A stretch of DNA of 64,000 bases. Origin: DASSUW01 sp963730535. Its GTDB lineage: Bacteria > Actinomycetota > Thermoleophilia > Solirubrobacterales > Solirubrobacteraceae. A model generated the notes under the pieces. The model ran no database searches. It was not told where the DNA came from and saw nothing but the letters and a program-made list of their open reading frames with translations. Position 1 is the stretch's first letter. Every line of letters begins with the position of its first letter. Shown here in pieces: positions 42,513-51,594 of the stretch. Both the position numbers and the translations under genes were made by a program. The stretch spans positions 248,001 through 312,000 of the forward strand of contig CAVSRU010000007.1 in NCBI GenBank assembly GCA_963730535.1. The letters are read 5' to 3'.

Positions 42513-43343
42513 AGGCGATCGCCGCGCTGGGCGGCGCGACGCTCGCCTGGGCCGGCCTCGTCGAGCCGCGACGGCTGGTCACGGTGCGCCGGACGGTGCA
42601 CCTGCCGCGCTGGCCGGCCGCGGTCGACGGCCTGCGGGTCGGCGTGCTCTCCGACCTGCACGCGGGCGCCCCGCACGCGGGGCGCAAGGCGATCGCGCGC
42701 GCGGTCGACCGCCTCAACGCCGAGGCGCCGGACGCCATGCTCCTGCTCGGCGACTTCACCGACGCCCACCCCGTCTGGGGCGGCCGCGTGAAACCGGCGG
42801 AGATCGCCGCCGAGCTCTCCAGGCTGCAGCTCGCCGCTCGGCACGTTCGCCGTGCTCGGCAACCACGACTGGAAGCGCGCGGGATTCGAGATCTGGCACG
42901 CGCTGCGCGACGCGGGCATCGAGGTGCTCGAGAACCGGGCCGTCAAGGCCGGCGACGTCTACATCGCCGGACTCGCCGACCTGCGCTCGCGCCGCCCGGA
43001 CCTGCCCGGCGCCCTCGACGGTGTCCCGCCGGACGCGCCGGTGATCCTGCTCGCCCACGACCCGGACGTCTTCCCGTTCGTGCCCCACCGCGTGCCGCTC
43101 ACGCTCTCCGGCCACCTCCACGGCGGCCAGGTCGCGATCCCGGTGCTGCGCCTCCCGGCGATCCCCTCGCGCTACGGCGAGCGGTTCGTCCGCGGACACG
43201 TCGTCGAGGACGACCGCCACCTGTACGTGACGTCGGGCCTGGGGACCAGCGGGCTCCCGGTGCGGCTCTTCCGGCCGCCCGAGATCGTCATCCTTGAGCT
43301 TCGAAGCGACCGGGCGGCGAGTCGAGGATCCCCTCGAGCGTGA
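42509..43343 (+). pseudogene. Metallophosphoesterase (YkuE/YaeI type), one frameshift
   Basis: All dimetal motifs are present: LSDLHAG, LLLGDFTDAH, GNHDW and GHLHGGQV, so this is a calcineurin-like phosphoesterase with a single N-terminal membrane or signal helix. It starts at GTG 42509 (GTGA). The frame is lost near 42830 in LQLAA and regained one base on at LGTFAVLGNHDW. Without the shift it would be about 277 aa. The last codons overlap the end of the convergent gene by 56 nt. Confidence 0.7.
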
Positions 43344-45060
43344 AGATCCGGCGCAGGATCGCGAGCGAGCTCGCGTAGGTCGAGTCCATGCCGTAGTAGG
43401 AGAGCCCCCGGGCGCCCAGCGTGCGGGCCTGCGTGTACGGCGTGTCTGACGCGTAGTGGATGATCCCGAAGTCGATCGGGAGTTTGGAGAAGTTGACCGC
43501 CTCGCCCACCGGGTAGCGGTCGGCGTCGGCCATCTCGTAGACCGCGTTGCAGAACGGCCCGGCCTCCATCTCGACCACCGTGTATGCCTCGCGGTAGTAG
43601 AAGTCGAGGTACTCGCGGTTCTGCAGGAACGTGCTCTTGACCGTCACCGCGCGCTGGTTGTCGAGCCCCGAGCCGAAGCGCAGGAACGGCGCGATGTCGT
43701 CGAACGAGAACGCGTTGTCGAGCCAGTAGGTCGAGCCCGAGTGCTCGTCGTGGATGACGCTCGAGATCAGCACGTCGCCGACGTCGGCGTTCAGGGTCGC
43801 CGCCTTGCCGAGCACGTACACGCCGCGGACCACGTCGGTCGACACCGTGAGCTCGCGCAGGATGTTGTAGGCGGCGAGGCCGAGCGGATACTCGACGTTG
43901 ACGACCACGGCGTTCGAGCGCGCCAGCCGCTCGCCGTCAACCGGGCCGAGCCGGGGGTCGAGGCCGGCGGGATCGAGCCGGTCGAGCGCCATGATCTGCG
44001 ACGAGACGCGCAGGGCCGCCTTGCTGGAGATGTGCGTGACGCCGATCGCGCGCTCGGCCTCCTTGCGGTGCCGCCACTGCTCACCGTCCTCCGGCAGCGA
44101 CTCCCACAGCAGCCGCGCCCCGAAGTAGAGGAGGTTCTCCCACGAGCCCTCGGCGCGGCCCTCGCGGAAGCGCTCGAGCTCCTCGCGCAGGTACTGCGGG
44201 CCGTGCTCCTCGATGAAGTGCACGACCTCCGCCTCGCCGGAGCGCGCCGTCGGGGTGACGAGGTTGACCATCGAATGCGGGTTGGAGGAGACGAAGTAGA
44301 CCGGGCGCTCGCCCAGGCCCTGCTCCTCCATCGCGGTCCGCACGGGCCGCCACCAGCGGCGCGTCATGCGCGCGTAGCCGGCCTGCGAGCCGCCCAGCAT
44401 GCGGATCCGCAGGTTGACCTTGCGGCCGCGCACCTCGTCGAGAAACGTCGCCAGGTCGCCCCACGCCTCCCGGATGCGGATCCAGTCGTCCTCGTTGCCG
44501 CCGTAGGTCTCGGCGCACGCCGCCGGGTCGAGCTCCTCGCCCTCGGGCCGGTCGGTCGAGCGCAGGATCGCGTGGAGCTTGTTCCACTCCACCTGGTAGG
44601 CGACGAGGGTCGGGATCACGTCGTCGAGGTCGGACGTCGACGCCAGCAGGACGGCCATCGTCCCCTGGTGGCTGTCGAACCACCGGCGGCGGCGAGCCGG
44701 AGCCTCGACCGGCTCCCACTCTTCGATCCGTCCCACCCCGGCGCGCTCGAAGACCTGCGCCTCCTGCCCCATCACGATCACCGCGGTCTCCCACACGCCC
44801 GCGGGCAGCCGGCGCATCGCGTACAGGAACGCGCCGAGGTCGACCTCGTTGGTCGAGGCGAGCGGGTGCAGGCTCGAGTTCATCGAGCGGTGCGACGGCT
44901 CGAGCACGCGCAGCAGCGTCTCGCCCGACGAGCGCAGCAGCGTCGTGTACGTGCGGTGGTAGAGCTCGACCTCGTCCGACACGAGGCCCGCGGCCTGCCG
45001 CAGGGAGCCGCCCGGGAGACCACTGGGGACGCGCAGTCGGGGAACGGCCACGGCCCGCAA
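43288..45060 (-). CDS. Large protein with nucleoside-phosphorylase/AMP-nucleosidase-like C-terminal half (DUF6909-like)
   Basis: The 590-aa protein has an unassigned N-terminal half and a C-terminal half with the nucleoside phosphorylase layout: GVYVLGKAATLNADVGDVLI, then VVEMEAGPF (the ribose/catalytic E-M-E region) and an HYASDTPYT stretch. I recall similar proteins under DUF6909 but cannot verify. It probably hydrolyses or binds a nucleotide. Start is TTG 45060 or GTG 45051. No operon partner. Confidence 0.6.
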   Translation of the reverse strand: MRAVAVPRLRVPSGLPGGSLRQAAGLVSDEVELYHRTYTTLLRSSGETLLRVLEPSHRSMNSSLHPLASTNEVDLGAFLYAMRRLPAGVWETAVIVMGQEAQVFERAGVGRIEEWEPVEAPARRRRWFDSHQGTMAVLLASTSDLDDVIPTLVAYQVEWNKLHAILRSTDRPEGEELDPAACAETYGGNEDDWIRIREAWGDLATFLDEVRGRKVNLRIRMLGGSQAGYARMTRRWWRPVRTAMEEQGLGERPVYFVSSNPHSMVNLVTPTARSGEAEVVHFIEEHGPQYLREELERFREGRAEGSWENLLYFGARLLWESLPEDGEQWRHRKEAERAIGVTHISSKAALRVSSQIMALDRLDPAGLDPRLGPVDGERLARSNAVVVNVEYPLGLAAYNILRELTVSTDVVRGVYVLGKAATLNADVGDVLISSVIHDEHSGSTYWLDNAFSFDDIAPFLRFGSGLDNQRAVTVKSTFLQNREYLDFYYREAYTVVEMEAGPFCNAVYEMADADRYPVGEAVNFSKLPIDFGIIHYASDTPYTQARTLGARGLSYYGMDSTYASSLAILRRIFTLEGILDSPPGRFEAQG

Positions 45061-45128
45061 ACCTAGCGCAAGGCCATATCTGGTCGCGCGGGGGTGTTGG
45101 TCGGCCGCGGGCCGGCCGATGCTGTCCC

Positions 45129-46679
45129 ATGGCCGGCCGCCGGCTCGTCCTCGTCCTGCTCGCCTCGCTCGTCGTGGGGTGCGGCGCCGACCCCGGTCCC
45201 GAGCCTCCGGAGCCGCCCGACGAGGTGGTGGTCGCCGAGAACAGCGGCGCGGTGAAGGCGGCGACGTGGCGGGCCGTAGCAGCGCGCGCCGCGGCGCGAG
45301 AAGCGCGCCGGCAGGCGGCGATCCGGCGGGCGCGGCGGTCGACGACGGTGACGGGCGCGCTCCGGCTCGCGCGGCTCACCCGGCGGCTGACCCCCGCGGC
45401 CTACGCACGCCTGACGCGCGAGCTCGGGCTCGCGCGCGCGGCGCTCGGCCGGCTGACCGGGGTGCGGGCGGCGGAGCTCGGCTCGGTGCTGGCGACCGTC
45501 GACCAGCTCGCCGCGCAGCGCCTGCTCAGCTACGACCGGCTCGAGCCCGTGTTCCTCGTGCTGCGCCGGAACCGCGAGGTGTGGACGCGCGCGCCGATGC
45601 CCGCGCCCGGCGAGCGGCGGATCTTCGGCCGCGACCCCGCGGTGTTCCAGTACTACCCGGGCCGCGGGATCCAGCTCCAGCCGCTGGCGAGCTGGGGCAC
45701 GGTCAACTGGCTGGCCGGCACCTGCCTCGAGGGCCGCTGCCCGGTCAAGCGGCTGCGGCGCCAGGTCGACCGGCTCGCCGGCCTGGCCGCGCGGCGCGGA
45801 CCCTTCCTCGCGTGGGAGCACTACTTCGCCTGGGGCGGCGGCACCGCTCCCTGGATCAGCGGCATGACGCAGGCGACCGCCGTGTCGGCGCTCGCGCGCG
45901 CCGGGCGGGCGCTGCACGAGCCGCGCTGGCACCGGATCGCCCACCGGGCGCTCGGCGCGTTCGAGTCGCCGCCACCGCTGGGCGTGGACGGCGGCGACCA
46001 CTTCCTCATGTACTCGTTCGCGCCATCGCTGCGCGTCTTCAACGGCGAGCTCCAGGCCGTGAACGGGCTCGGCGAGGTCGCGCGGCTCGCCCGCGACCGG
46101 CTCGCGCGGCGCCTGTTCCGGCGCGGCGAGCCGACGGCGCGCGCGATGGTGGCGGCCGCCGACACCGGCGCCTGGTCGCTGTACTCGTGGGCCGGCCGCG
46201 AGGCGACGCTGAGCTACCACCAGCTGATCGCCGGCTTCCTCGGCGATATGTGCGAGCGCACAGCGCTGCGCGCGTACTGCGCGGCCCGCGCGCGCTTCAG
46301 CCGCTACGTGCGCGAGCCGACGCGGATCGGCATCGCTCCGATGAAGGGCCTGCGCGCCCGGCACGCGACCACGGTGCGGTTCTCGATCTCGAAGATGTCC
46401 GCGGTCAAGGTGCTCGTGTTCGACCGCCGCGGCGTCGCCTTCAGCCGCGATCTCCAGCTCGCCTACGGCGCCCACCAGATCGCGTGGACGCCGCCGGCCC
46501 GCGGGCGCTTCCGGCTCCGCATCCGGGCGCAGGGGCCGAGCGGGCCGGTGGGCGTCGCGGGGCGCCGCATCGCTGTTCGCCTTCCCCGTCCTAAGCCGAA
46601 GAAGGCGAAGAAGCCGGAGCGACGGGAGCCAGGCGACGTGTTGACGGGACGGACAGAACGCGACAAGGTGTCGCGATGA
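45129..46679 (+). CDS. Lipoprotein with D-glucuronyl C5-epimerase-like domain
   Basis: The 516-aa product has a lipobox (LLASLVVGCGAD; Cys18) and an Arg/Ala-rich helical N-terminal region. The central region holds YFAWGGGTAPWISGMTQATAVSAL and VDGGDHFLMYSF...RVFNGELQAVNGLGE, which match the C-terminal catalytic fold of D-glucuronyl C5-epimerases. A beta-sandwich-like tail follows. It would act on a uronic-acid polymer or related glycan outside the membrane. It overlaps the STAS gene by ATGA. Confidence 0.75.
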   Translation: MAGRRLVLVLLASLVVGCGADPGPEPPEPPDEVVVAENSGAVKAATWRAVAARAAAREARRQAAIRRARRSTTVTGALRLARLTRRLTPAAYARLTRELGLARAALGRLTGVRAAELGSVLATVDQLAAQRLLSYDRLEPVFLVLRRNREVWTRAPMPAPGERRIFGRDPAVFQYYPGRGIQLQPLASWGTVNWLAGTCLEGRCPVKRLRRQVDRLAGLAARRGPFLAWEHYFAWGGGTAPWISGMTQATAVSALARAGRALHEPRWHRIAHRALGAFESPPPLGVDGGDHFLMYSFAPSLRVFNGELQAVNGLGEVARLARDRLARRLFRRGEPTARAMVAAADTGAWSLYSWAGREATLSYHQLIAGFLGDMCERTALRAYCAARARFSRYVREPTRIGIAPMKGLRARHATTVRFSISKMSAVKVLVFDRRGVAFSRDLQLAYGAHQIAWTPPARGRFRLRIRAQGPSGPVGVAGRRIAVRLPRPKPKKAKKPERREPGDVLTGRTERDKVSR

Positions 46680-47032
46680 CCGCTCCCGTCGACTTCTCCG
46701 TGCAGGAGGGTGACGAGGCGGGCGTGAAGGTGATCGCCGTCGCCGGCGAGCTCGACATCGCGACCGCTCCGTCGCTCTGCGCGCGGCTCGACGCCAGCCG
46801 CGCCGGCCGGCGCCCGCGCCTGCTCGTCGACCTCAGCCAGGTCGAGTTCTGCGACTCGACCGGCCTGCGCGCACTGCTCGGTGCGGCGTCCGAGGTCCGC
46901 ACCCACGGCGGTCGCTTCGCGCTCGTCTGCGCACCCGGGAGCGGGGTGGCGCGGCTGCTCGACGTGGTCGGCGCCGCCGAGGTCATCGCCGTCCACCCGG
47001 ACCGCGCGACCGCGATGGCCGCGCTCGCCTGA
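46676..47032 (+). CDS. STAS-domain anti-anti-sigma factor
   Basis: The 118-aa protein is a single STAS domain with the phosphorylatable serine in CDSTGLRAL (Ser61). It would bind an anti-sigma kinase and release a sigma factor. No anti-sigma partner is in the window. Coupling to the C5-epimerase lipoprotein through ATGA suggests control of a cell-surface response. The stop TGA meets the opposing stop at 47033 with no gap (TGATCA). Confidence 0.9.
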   Translation: MTAPVDFSVQEGDEAGVKVIAVAGELDIATAPSLCARLDASRAGRRPRLLVDLSQVEFCDSTGLRALLGAASEVRTHGGRFALVCAPGSGVARLLDVVGAAEVIAVHPDRATAMAALA

Positions 47033-47779
47033 TCAGCCCGCAGCGGCGCGCGGCTGGACCCACAGGTGACGGGCGCGCGCCAGCGTGCGCCCGTCGGCGG
47101 AGAGCAGCGCCGACGCCGTCTCCGTCTTGCGGCCCTCGGCGCCCAGCATCCATCCGACGGCGACGACCGGCTCGCCGAGCGGGATCGGCTCGAGCAGCTC
47201 GGCGTGCATGCGGGCGAGCAGGCTCGGCACGTCGGCGTCCCACATGGCGGGCACATAGCTCGGGCAGTCGAGCGCTCCCCACACGATCTCGGGCATCAGG
47301 CCGCGCTCGTCGTGCGGGACCGTGGCGTCGGCGACCAGCAGCGCCGCCGTCATCGAGGGGTCGCGCGGCAGGTCGCCGAAGTGCAGGCCGAGCCCGTCCT
47401 GGCGCGCGCAGCCGCAGATGTAGCACTGGGTGAACGCGTGGCGGGTGCCGTGCCACGGGTGGCGGCGGAGCGCCTCGCGGGCCTCGGCGACGGTCGGCCG
47501 GACGGGCGGCTCGACGTCGAGCGCGGCAGCGGGGGCTCCCTCGGCCACGAGCGACTCGTGGTGATAGAGCCGCAGGTGGCCGTCGGGCTCGCGCGTCAGG
47601 GCGAGCGCGGTGTCGAGCGGCGGCGGCGAGCGCAGCGAGACCTCGGCCGGCCCCCGGATGTGGCGAGCGATCAGCCCGCAGGTGTAGCCGCCGTTCGCGC
47701 TGGCCGGAGGGCCGTTGAAGCGGCGGGGAATGAGTACACGGCCCGCCGCACCGACCTCGGTGAGCGGGCCGCGCCCCAT
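47033..47779 (-). CDS. Hotdog-fold protein, thioesterase-like
   Basis: The 248-aa protein shows a double-hotdog look: FNGPPASANGGYTCGLIARH in the first half and DCPSYVPAM, LLARMHAELLEPIPLGEPVVAVGWM in the second, as in PaaI/acyl-CoA thioesterase-type proteins. Cysteines in CYICGCAR between the halves are unusual. ATG 47779 is 10 nt after the cold-shock gene stop, so the two are probably one transcript. Confidence 0.6.
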   Translation of the reverse strand: MGRGPLTEVGAAGRVLIPRRFNGPPASANGGYTCGLIARHIRGPAEVSLRSPPPLDTALALTREPDGHLRLYHHESLVAEGAPAAALDVEPPVRPTVAEAREALRRHPWHGTRHAFTQCYICGCARQDGLGLHFGDLPRDPSMTAALLVADATVPHDERGLMPEIVWGALDCPSYVPAMWDADVPSLLARMHAELLEPIPLGEPVVAVGWMLGAEGRKTETASALLSADGRTLARARHLWVQPRAAAG

Positions 47780-47789
47780 CAGGCGTTCT

Positions 47790-47993
47790 CTAGATCGTCG
47801 TGACGTTGACCGCGGCCGGGCCCTTGGGACCCTGCTCGGCCTCGTACGAGACCCGCGCACCCTCGGCCAGCGTACGGAAGCCGTCGCCCGAGATGCCGGA
47901 GAAATGGACGAAGAGGTCCTTGCCGGGCTCGTCGGGGGTGATGAACCCGAAGCCCTTGTCGTCGCTGAACCACTTCACGGTGCCGGTCGCCAT
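47790..47993 (-). CDS. cspA: Cold-shock protein
   Basis: The 67-aa protein is a complete CSD with RNP1 (KGFGFI) and RNP2 (LFVHFS) for single-stranded RNA binding. ATG 47993 is preceded by GGAGG with 7-nt spacing. The upstream 150 bp is relatively AT-richer and shared with the divergent desaturase gene; a 14-bp palindrome sits in it. It would melt mRNA structure at low temperature or in stress. Confidence 0.97.
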   Translation of the reverse strand: MATGTVKWFSDDKGFGFITPDEPGKDLFVHFSGISGDGFRTLAEGARVSYEAEQGPKGPAAVNVTTI

Positions 47994-48089
47994 GTTTTTA
48001 CCTCCACGGCGTCTGTGCTGCCTACGCCGAGGATGCAAACAAGCAAACAACTGCGGGCGCGCACTGCTTATCCGGGCCTCTTTGACCCG

Positions 48090-48103
48090 GTCGAACGTTC
48101 GAC
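48090..48103. promoter_or_regulatory. 14-bp perfect palindrome between csp and desaturase genes
   Basis: GTCGAACGTTCGAC reads the same on both strands and lies about 97 bp from the csp start and 41 bp from the desaturase start. The position fits an operator that controls both divergent genes. Confidence 0.4.
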
Positions 48104-48143
48104 AAGGTAGCAACTCCTGCAAAGGGATACCCTTCTCCGCCGC

Positions 48144-49073
48144 ATGGCCGTTGCCCCGAGCATCGACGACGTCCAGCCAGTCGCCAACGAGACCCGCGAC
48201 CGGATCATCACCGGCACGGTCACCGTGCTGCCCTTCCTGGCCCTCGGCGTCGTGGCCTGGCAGCTCTGGAACGACGCCCTCGGCTGGAGCGACGTGGCCA
48301 TCTTCCTGTTCGCCTACGCGTCGACCGCGCTCGCCATCACGGTCGGCTTCCACCGCCACTTCACCCACCGGGCCTTCAAGTGTCGGCGCTGGGTGCGAGG
48401 GACGCTGGCCATCTTCGGCTCGGCCGCGATCGAGGGCAACATCATCTCGTGGGTCGCCGACCACCGCAAGCACCACGCGTACTCCGATGAGGAGGGCGAT
48501 CCGCACAGCCCCCACGTCGGCCACGGGGGCGGCTGGACCGGGGCGCTCAAGGGCCTCTGGCACGCGCACGTCGGCTGGCTGTTCATCCACACCCACCGCG
48601 GCAGCCGGGAGCGCTACGCGCCCGACCTGCTCGACGACCCGCTGATCCGCTTCATCGATCGCACGTTCGTGCTGTGGGTGACGATCGGCCTGCTCGTCCC
48701 GTTCGGGCTCGGCTACCTCATCGGCGGCTCGCTGCACACGGCACTGACCGGCCTGCTGTGGGGCGGCCTCGTGCGGATGCTCGTCGTCCATCACGTGACC
48801 TACAGCATCAACTCGCTCTGCCACTTCTTCGGCCGCCGGGCGTTCGAGACGGGCGACGAGTCGCGCAACCTGTTCTGGCTCGCGCCGTTCACGTTCGGCG
48901 AGTCCTGGCACAACAATCACCACGCCTTCCCGACCTCCTACCGCCACGGCCTCCGGACGTGGCAGGTGGACATCTCGGCGTGGGTGATCTGGGTGCTCGA
49001 GCGGACCGGTCTCGCCTGGGACGTCGTCCGCGTCAGCCCGGAACGGCAGGCGCGCAAGGCCGTCGGGACGTAG
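48144..49073 (+). CDS. Acyl-CoA/acyl-lipid fatty acid desaturase
   Basis: The 309-aa membrane enzyme has the three His boxes of delta-9 desaturases: HRHFTH, DHRKHH and HNNHH, with hydrophobic helices between. It introduces a double bond into membrane acyl chains with a di-iron centre. Length and motif order match bacterial stearoyl-CoA-type desaturases. It is divergent from the cold-shock gene and 3 nt upstream of the cyclopropane synthase gene. Confidence 0.93.
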   Translation: MAVAPSIDDVQPVANETRDRIITGTVTVLPFLALGVVAWQLWNDALGWSDVAIFLFAYASTALAITVGFHRHFTHRAFKCRRWVRGTLAIFGSAAIEGNIISWVADHRKHHAYSDEEGDPHSPHVGHGGGWTGALKGLWHAHVGWLFIHTHRGSRERYAPDLLDDPLIRFIDRTFVLWVTIGLLVPFGLGYLIGGSLHTALTGLLWGGLVRMLVVHHVTYSINSLCHFFGRRAFETGDESRNLFWLAPFTFGESWHNNHHAFPTSYRHGLRTWQVDISAWVIWVLERTGLAWDVVRVSPERQARKAVGT

Positions 49074-49076
49074 CGC

Positions 49077-50297
49077 GTGCCCGCCCTGCGCACCACGGAA
49101 CCCCTGAGGCGGGAGCTTCGGGCCGCCGTCCCCGACCGGCCGTTCCGGCTCACGTTCTGGGATGGCACCGAGGTGCCGCCGAGCAACGGCGCCCCCGCGC
49201 CGACGCTTCATCTGCGGTCCCCCGCCGCGCTCGCCCACGCGCTGCGGGCTCCCGGCCAGCTCGGCCTCGGCCGCGCCTATGTGAGCGGCGAGCTCGAGGT
49301 CGACGACCTCGAGCGCGTGCTCGAGGTGCTCGACGGCTACCGGCCGCAGCCGATCGAGCGGGGCGCCCAGCTGCGCCTGGCGCTCGCCGCCGCGCGCGCG
49401 GTCGGGCCGATGCGCCCGCCGCCCGTGCCGGAGACCGAGCTGCGCCCGCGCGGGGAGCGCCACAGCCCGGAGCGCGACAAGCGCTCGGTCCGCCACCACT
49501 ACGACGTCTCCAACGACTTCTTCGCGCTCTTCCTCGACGAGTCGATGACGTACAGCTGCGCGTTCTTCTCGCGCGACGGCTCGAGCCTCGAGGCCGCGCA
49601 GACGGCCAAGCTCGAGCTCACGTGCGCGAAGCTCGCGCTGCATGAGGGCGAGCGGCTGCTCGACGTCGGCTGCGGCTGGGGCAGCTTCGCGATCCACGCC
49701 GCGCGCGAGTACGGCGTGTCGGTGACCGGCATCACGCTGTCGGAGCCGCAGGCGCAGCTCGCGCGCCGGCGGGCCGAGGAGGCCGGCGTGGCCGACCGGG
49801 TGGAGATCCGGGTCATGGACTACCGGGAGCTGGCGGGCGAGCCCTACGACGCGATCGCCTCGATCGGCATGGTCGAGCACGTCGGCTCCAACCGCATCGA
49901 CGAGTACGCGGCGACGCTGGCGCGCCTCCTGCGGCCGGGAGGGCGGCTGCTCAACCACGGCATCTCGCGCCTGCGGGTCGGCGAGCCGGAGGCCGGCGCG
50001 TTCTCGGAGCGCTACGTGTTCCCGGACGCCGCGCCGCTGCACCTCTCCCGCATCCAGACCGCGCTCGAGCGCGCGGGGCTCGAGACCGACCACGTCGAGG
50101 GCTTCCGCGAGGACTACGCGGAGACGCTGTCGCACTGGATGCGGCGGCTCGACGAGCACGCCGTCGAGGCCGAGCGCCTCGCCGGCCCCGAGCGCCTGCG
50201 CGTCTGGCGCCTGTACCTGCGCGCGGCCCGCAACGGATTCCGCACCGGCTTCACGTCGATCTACCAGGTCCGCTGCGTGAAACCAGGCCCGCGCTAG
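49077..50297 (+). CDS. cfa: Cyclopropane-fatty-acid synthase
   Basis: The 406-aa protein has SAM-binding VGCGWGSFAIHAA, HHYDVSNDFFALFLDE and MTYSCAFF, all marks of CFA synthases, and GMVEHVG near the active site. It adds a methylene bridge to the double bond made by the desaturase, so the two genes form a short pathway; they are 3 nt apart. The start is GTG 49077. Confidence 0.92.
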   Translation: MPALRTTEPLRRELRAAVPDRPFRLTFWDGTEVPPSNGAPAPTLHLRSPAALAHALRAPGQLGLGRAYVSGELEVDDLERVLEVLDGYRPQPIERGAQLRLALAAARAVGPMRPPPVPETELRPRGERHSPERDKRSVRHHYDVSNDFFALFLDESMTYSCAFFSRDGSSLEAAQTAKLELTCAKLALHEGERLLDVGCGWGSFAIHAAREYGVSVTGITLSEPQAQLARRRAEEAGVADRVEIRVMDYRELAGEPYDAIASIGMVEHVGSNRIDEYAATLARLLRPGGRLLNHGISRLRVGEPEAGAFSERYVFPDAAPLHLSRIQTALERAGLETDHVEGFREDYAETLSHWMRRLDEHAVEAERLAGPERLRVWRLYLRAARNGFRTGFTSIYQVRCVKPGPR

Positions 50298-50422
50298 ACT
50301 GGATTGCGGTGGCTGGCAGTCTGCCGGCTACGAGGCAGTTCGCTTGCTTGGGTCCCGCTCACAGCGGTTCGGGTCAGCAGTCGCCTCCCGAATCGTTCGC
50401 GGCCCATTGCCGCAGGAGTTTC

Positions 50423-51535
50423 ATGTCACAGCAGTCCTTCGCCGATCTCGGCGTGTCGCGTGCCGTCGTGCGCGCGCTCACCGAGCGCGGCATCCACAAG
50501 CCGTTTCCCATCCAGGAGCTCGTCGTCGCCGACGTGCTCGCCGGGCGAGACGTGCTCGCCAAGTCGCCGACCGGGTCGGGCAAGACGCTCGCGTTCGGCG
50601 TCCCGCTGATCGACCGCGTGGACCCCACCGCGCGCCGCCCCGCAGCGCTCGTCCTCGCCCCCACCCGCGAGCTGGCGAGCCAGATCGTCGAGGAGCTACG
50701 CCCGCTCGCCCGCGTCCGCAACGTCTCCGTCGCCGCCGTGTACGGCGGGGTCGGCTTCGAGAAGCAGACCCGCGACGCCCAGCGCGCCCACATCATCGTG
50801 GCGACGCCGGGCCGCCTCGAGGACCTGCTCCAGCGCCGCGCCTTCACGCTCGAGCACGTGCGCACGCTCGTGCTGGACGAAGCCGACCGCATGCTCGACA
50901 TGGGCTTCCGCCCGGCCGTCGACCGGATCGTCGCCCGCTGCCCCGCCGGTCGGCAGACGCTGTTCTTCTCGGCCACGCTCGACGGTGAGGCGGGGCGCAT
51001 CGCCGCCGTCTACACCCGCGATGCCCGGCGCCACGAGCACACCCCGCCGGAGCAGCGGCACGCCGACATCGAGCACCGCTTCCTCGCGGTCGAGCGCGAC
51101 GACCGGCTCGACGCGCTGGTCGACGAGCTCAACGCCGCCGACCGCTCGCTCGTCTTCGTGCGTACCAAGCGCGGCGCCGACCGGCTCGTCCGCCGGCTCT
51201 CCCGCGAGGGCGTCGAGGCCGTCGCCATGCACGGCGACAAGTCCCAGCGCCAGCGCGAGAAGGCGCTCGCCTCGTTCGAGGCCGGGCGCGTCGCCACGCT
51301 GGTGGCGACCGACGTCGCCGCCCGCGGCATCGACGTCAGCGACATCTCGCACGTCATCAACTTCGACCCGCCGGCCGACCGCGAGGGCTATGTCCACCGC
51401 GTCGGGCGCACCGGCCGCGCCGGCCGCACCGGCATCGGCGTGACGTTCTTCGGCCGCGAGAACACGCGCGACATGGAGAAGATCGCCGGCCAGCTGCGCT
51501 TGAAGGCGCAGTTCCGCGAGGCAGTGGCCGGCTAG
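50423..51535 (+). CDS. DEAD-box RNA helicase
   Basis: The 370-aa protein has the helicase core: Q motif FPIQE, Walker A SPTGSGKT (48-55), PTREL, TPGR, DEAD, SAT, and HRVGRTGR. It lacks a long C-terminal RNA-binding tail, so it is a minimal RhlE-type enzyme. ATG 50423 with AGGAG is chosen over an upstream frame. The 125-nt untranslated stretch before it is long for this window and could fold as in cold-induced helicase mRNAs. A strong terminator follows. Confidence 0.92.
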   Translation: MSQQSFADLGVSRAVVRALTERGIHKPFPIQELVVADVLAGRDVLAKSPTGSGKTLAFGVPLIDRVDPTARRPAALVLAPTRELASQIVEELRPLARVRNVSVAAVYGGVGFEKQTRDAQRAHIIVATPGRLEDLLQRRAFTLEHVRTLVLDEADRMLDMGFRPAVDRIVARCPAGRQTLFFSATLDGEAGRIAAVYTRDARRHEHTPPEQRHADIEHRFLAVERDDRLDALVDELNAADRSLVFVRTKRGADRLVRRLSREGVEAVAMHGDKSQRQREKALASFEAGRVATLVATDVAARGIDVSDISHVINFDPPADREGYVHRVGRTGRAGRTGIGVTFFGRENTRDMEKIAGQLRLKAQFREAVAG

Positions 51536-51541
51536 GAACGA

Positions 51542-51571
51542 CGAGGGGGCGGCCCGTAGGCCGCCCCCTCG
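51542..51571. terminator. Bidirectional hairpin terminator
   Basis: A perfect 13-bp inverted repeat (51542-51554 and 51559-51571) with a CGTA loop lies between two convergent genes, 7 nt after the helicase stop and 24 nt before the opposing stop. Confidence 0.85.
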
Positions 51572-51594
51572 ATGCCACGCGGTGACCGCCGGCG

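Noticed and set aside
47790..50159. A 789-codon minus-strand frame extending upstream of the cold-shock gene
   Set aside because: Only the last 67 codons form the cold-shock protein with its own ATG and GGAGG. The rest is antisense to the desaturase and CFA synthase genes.
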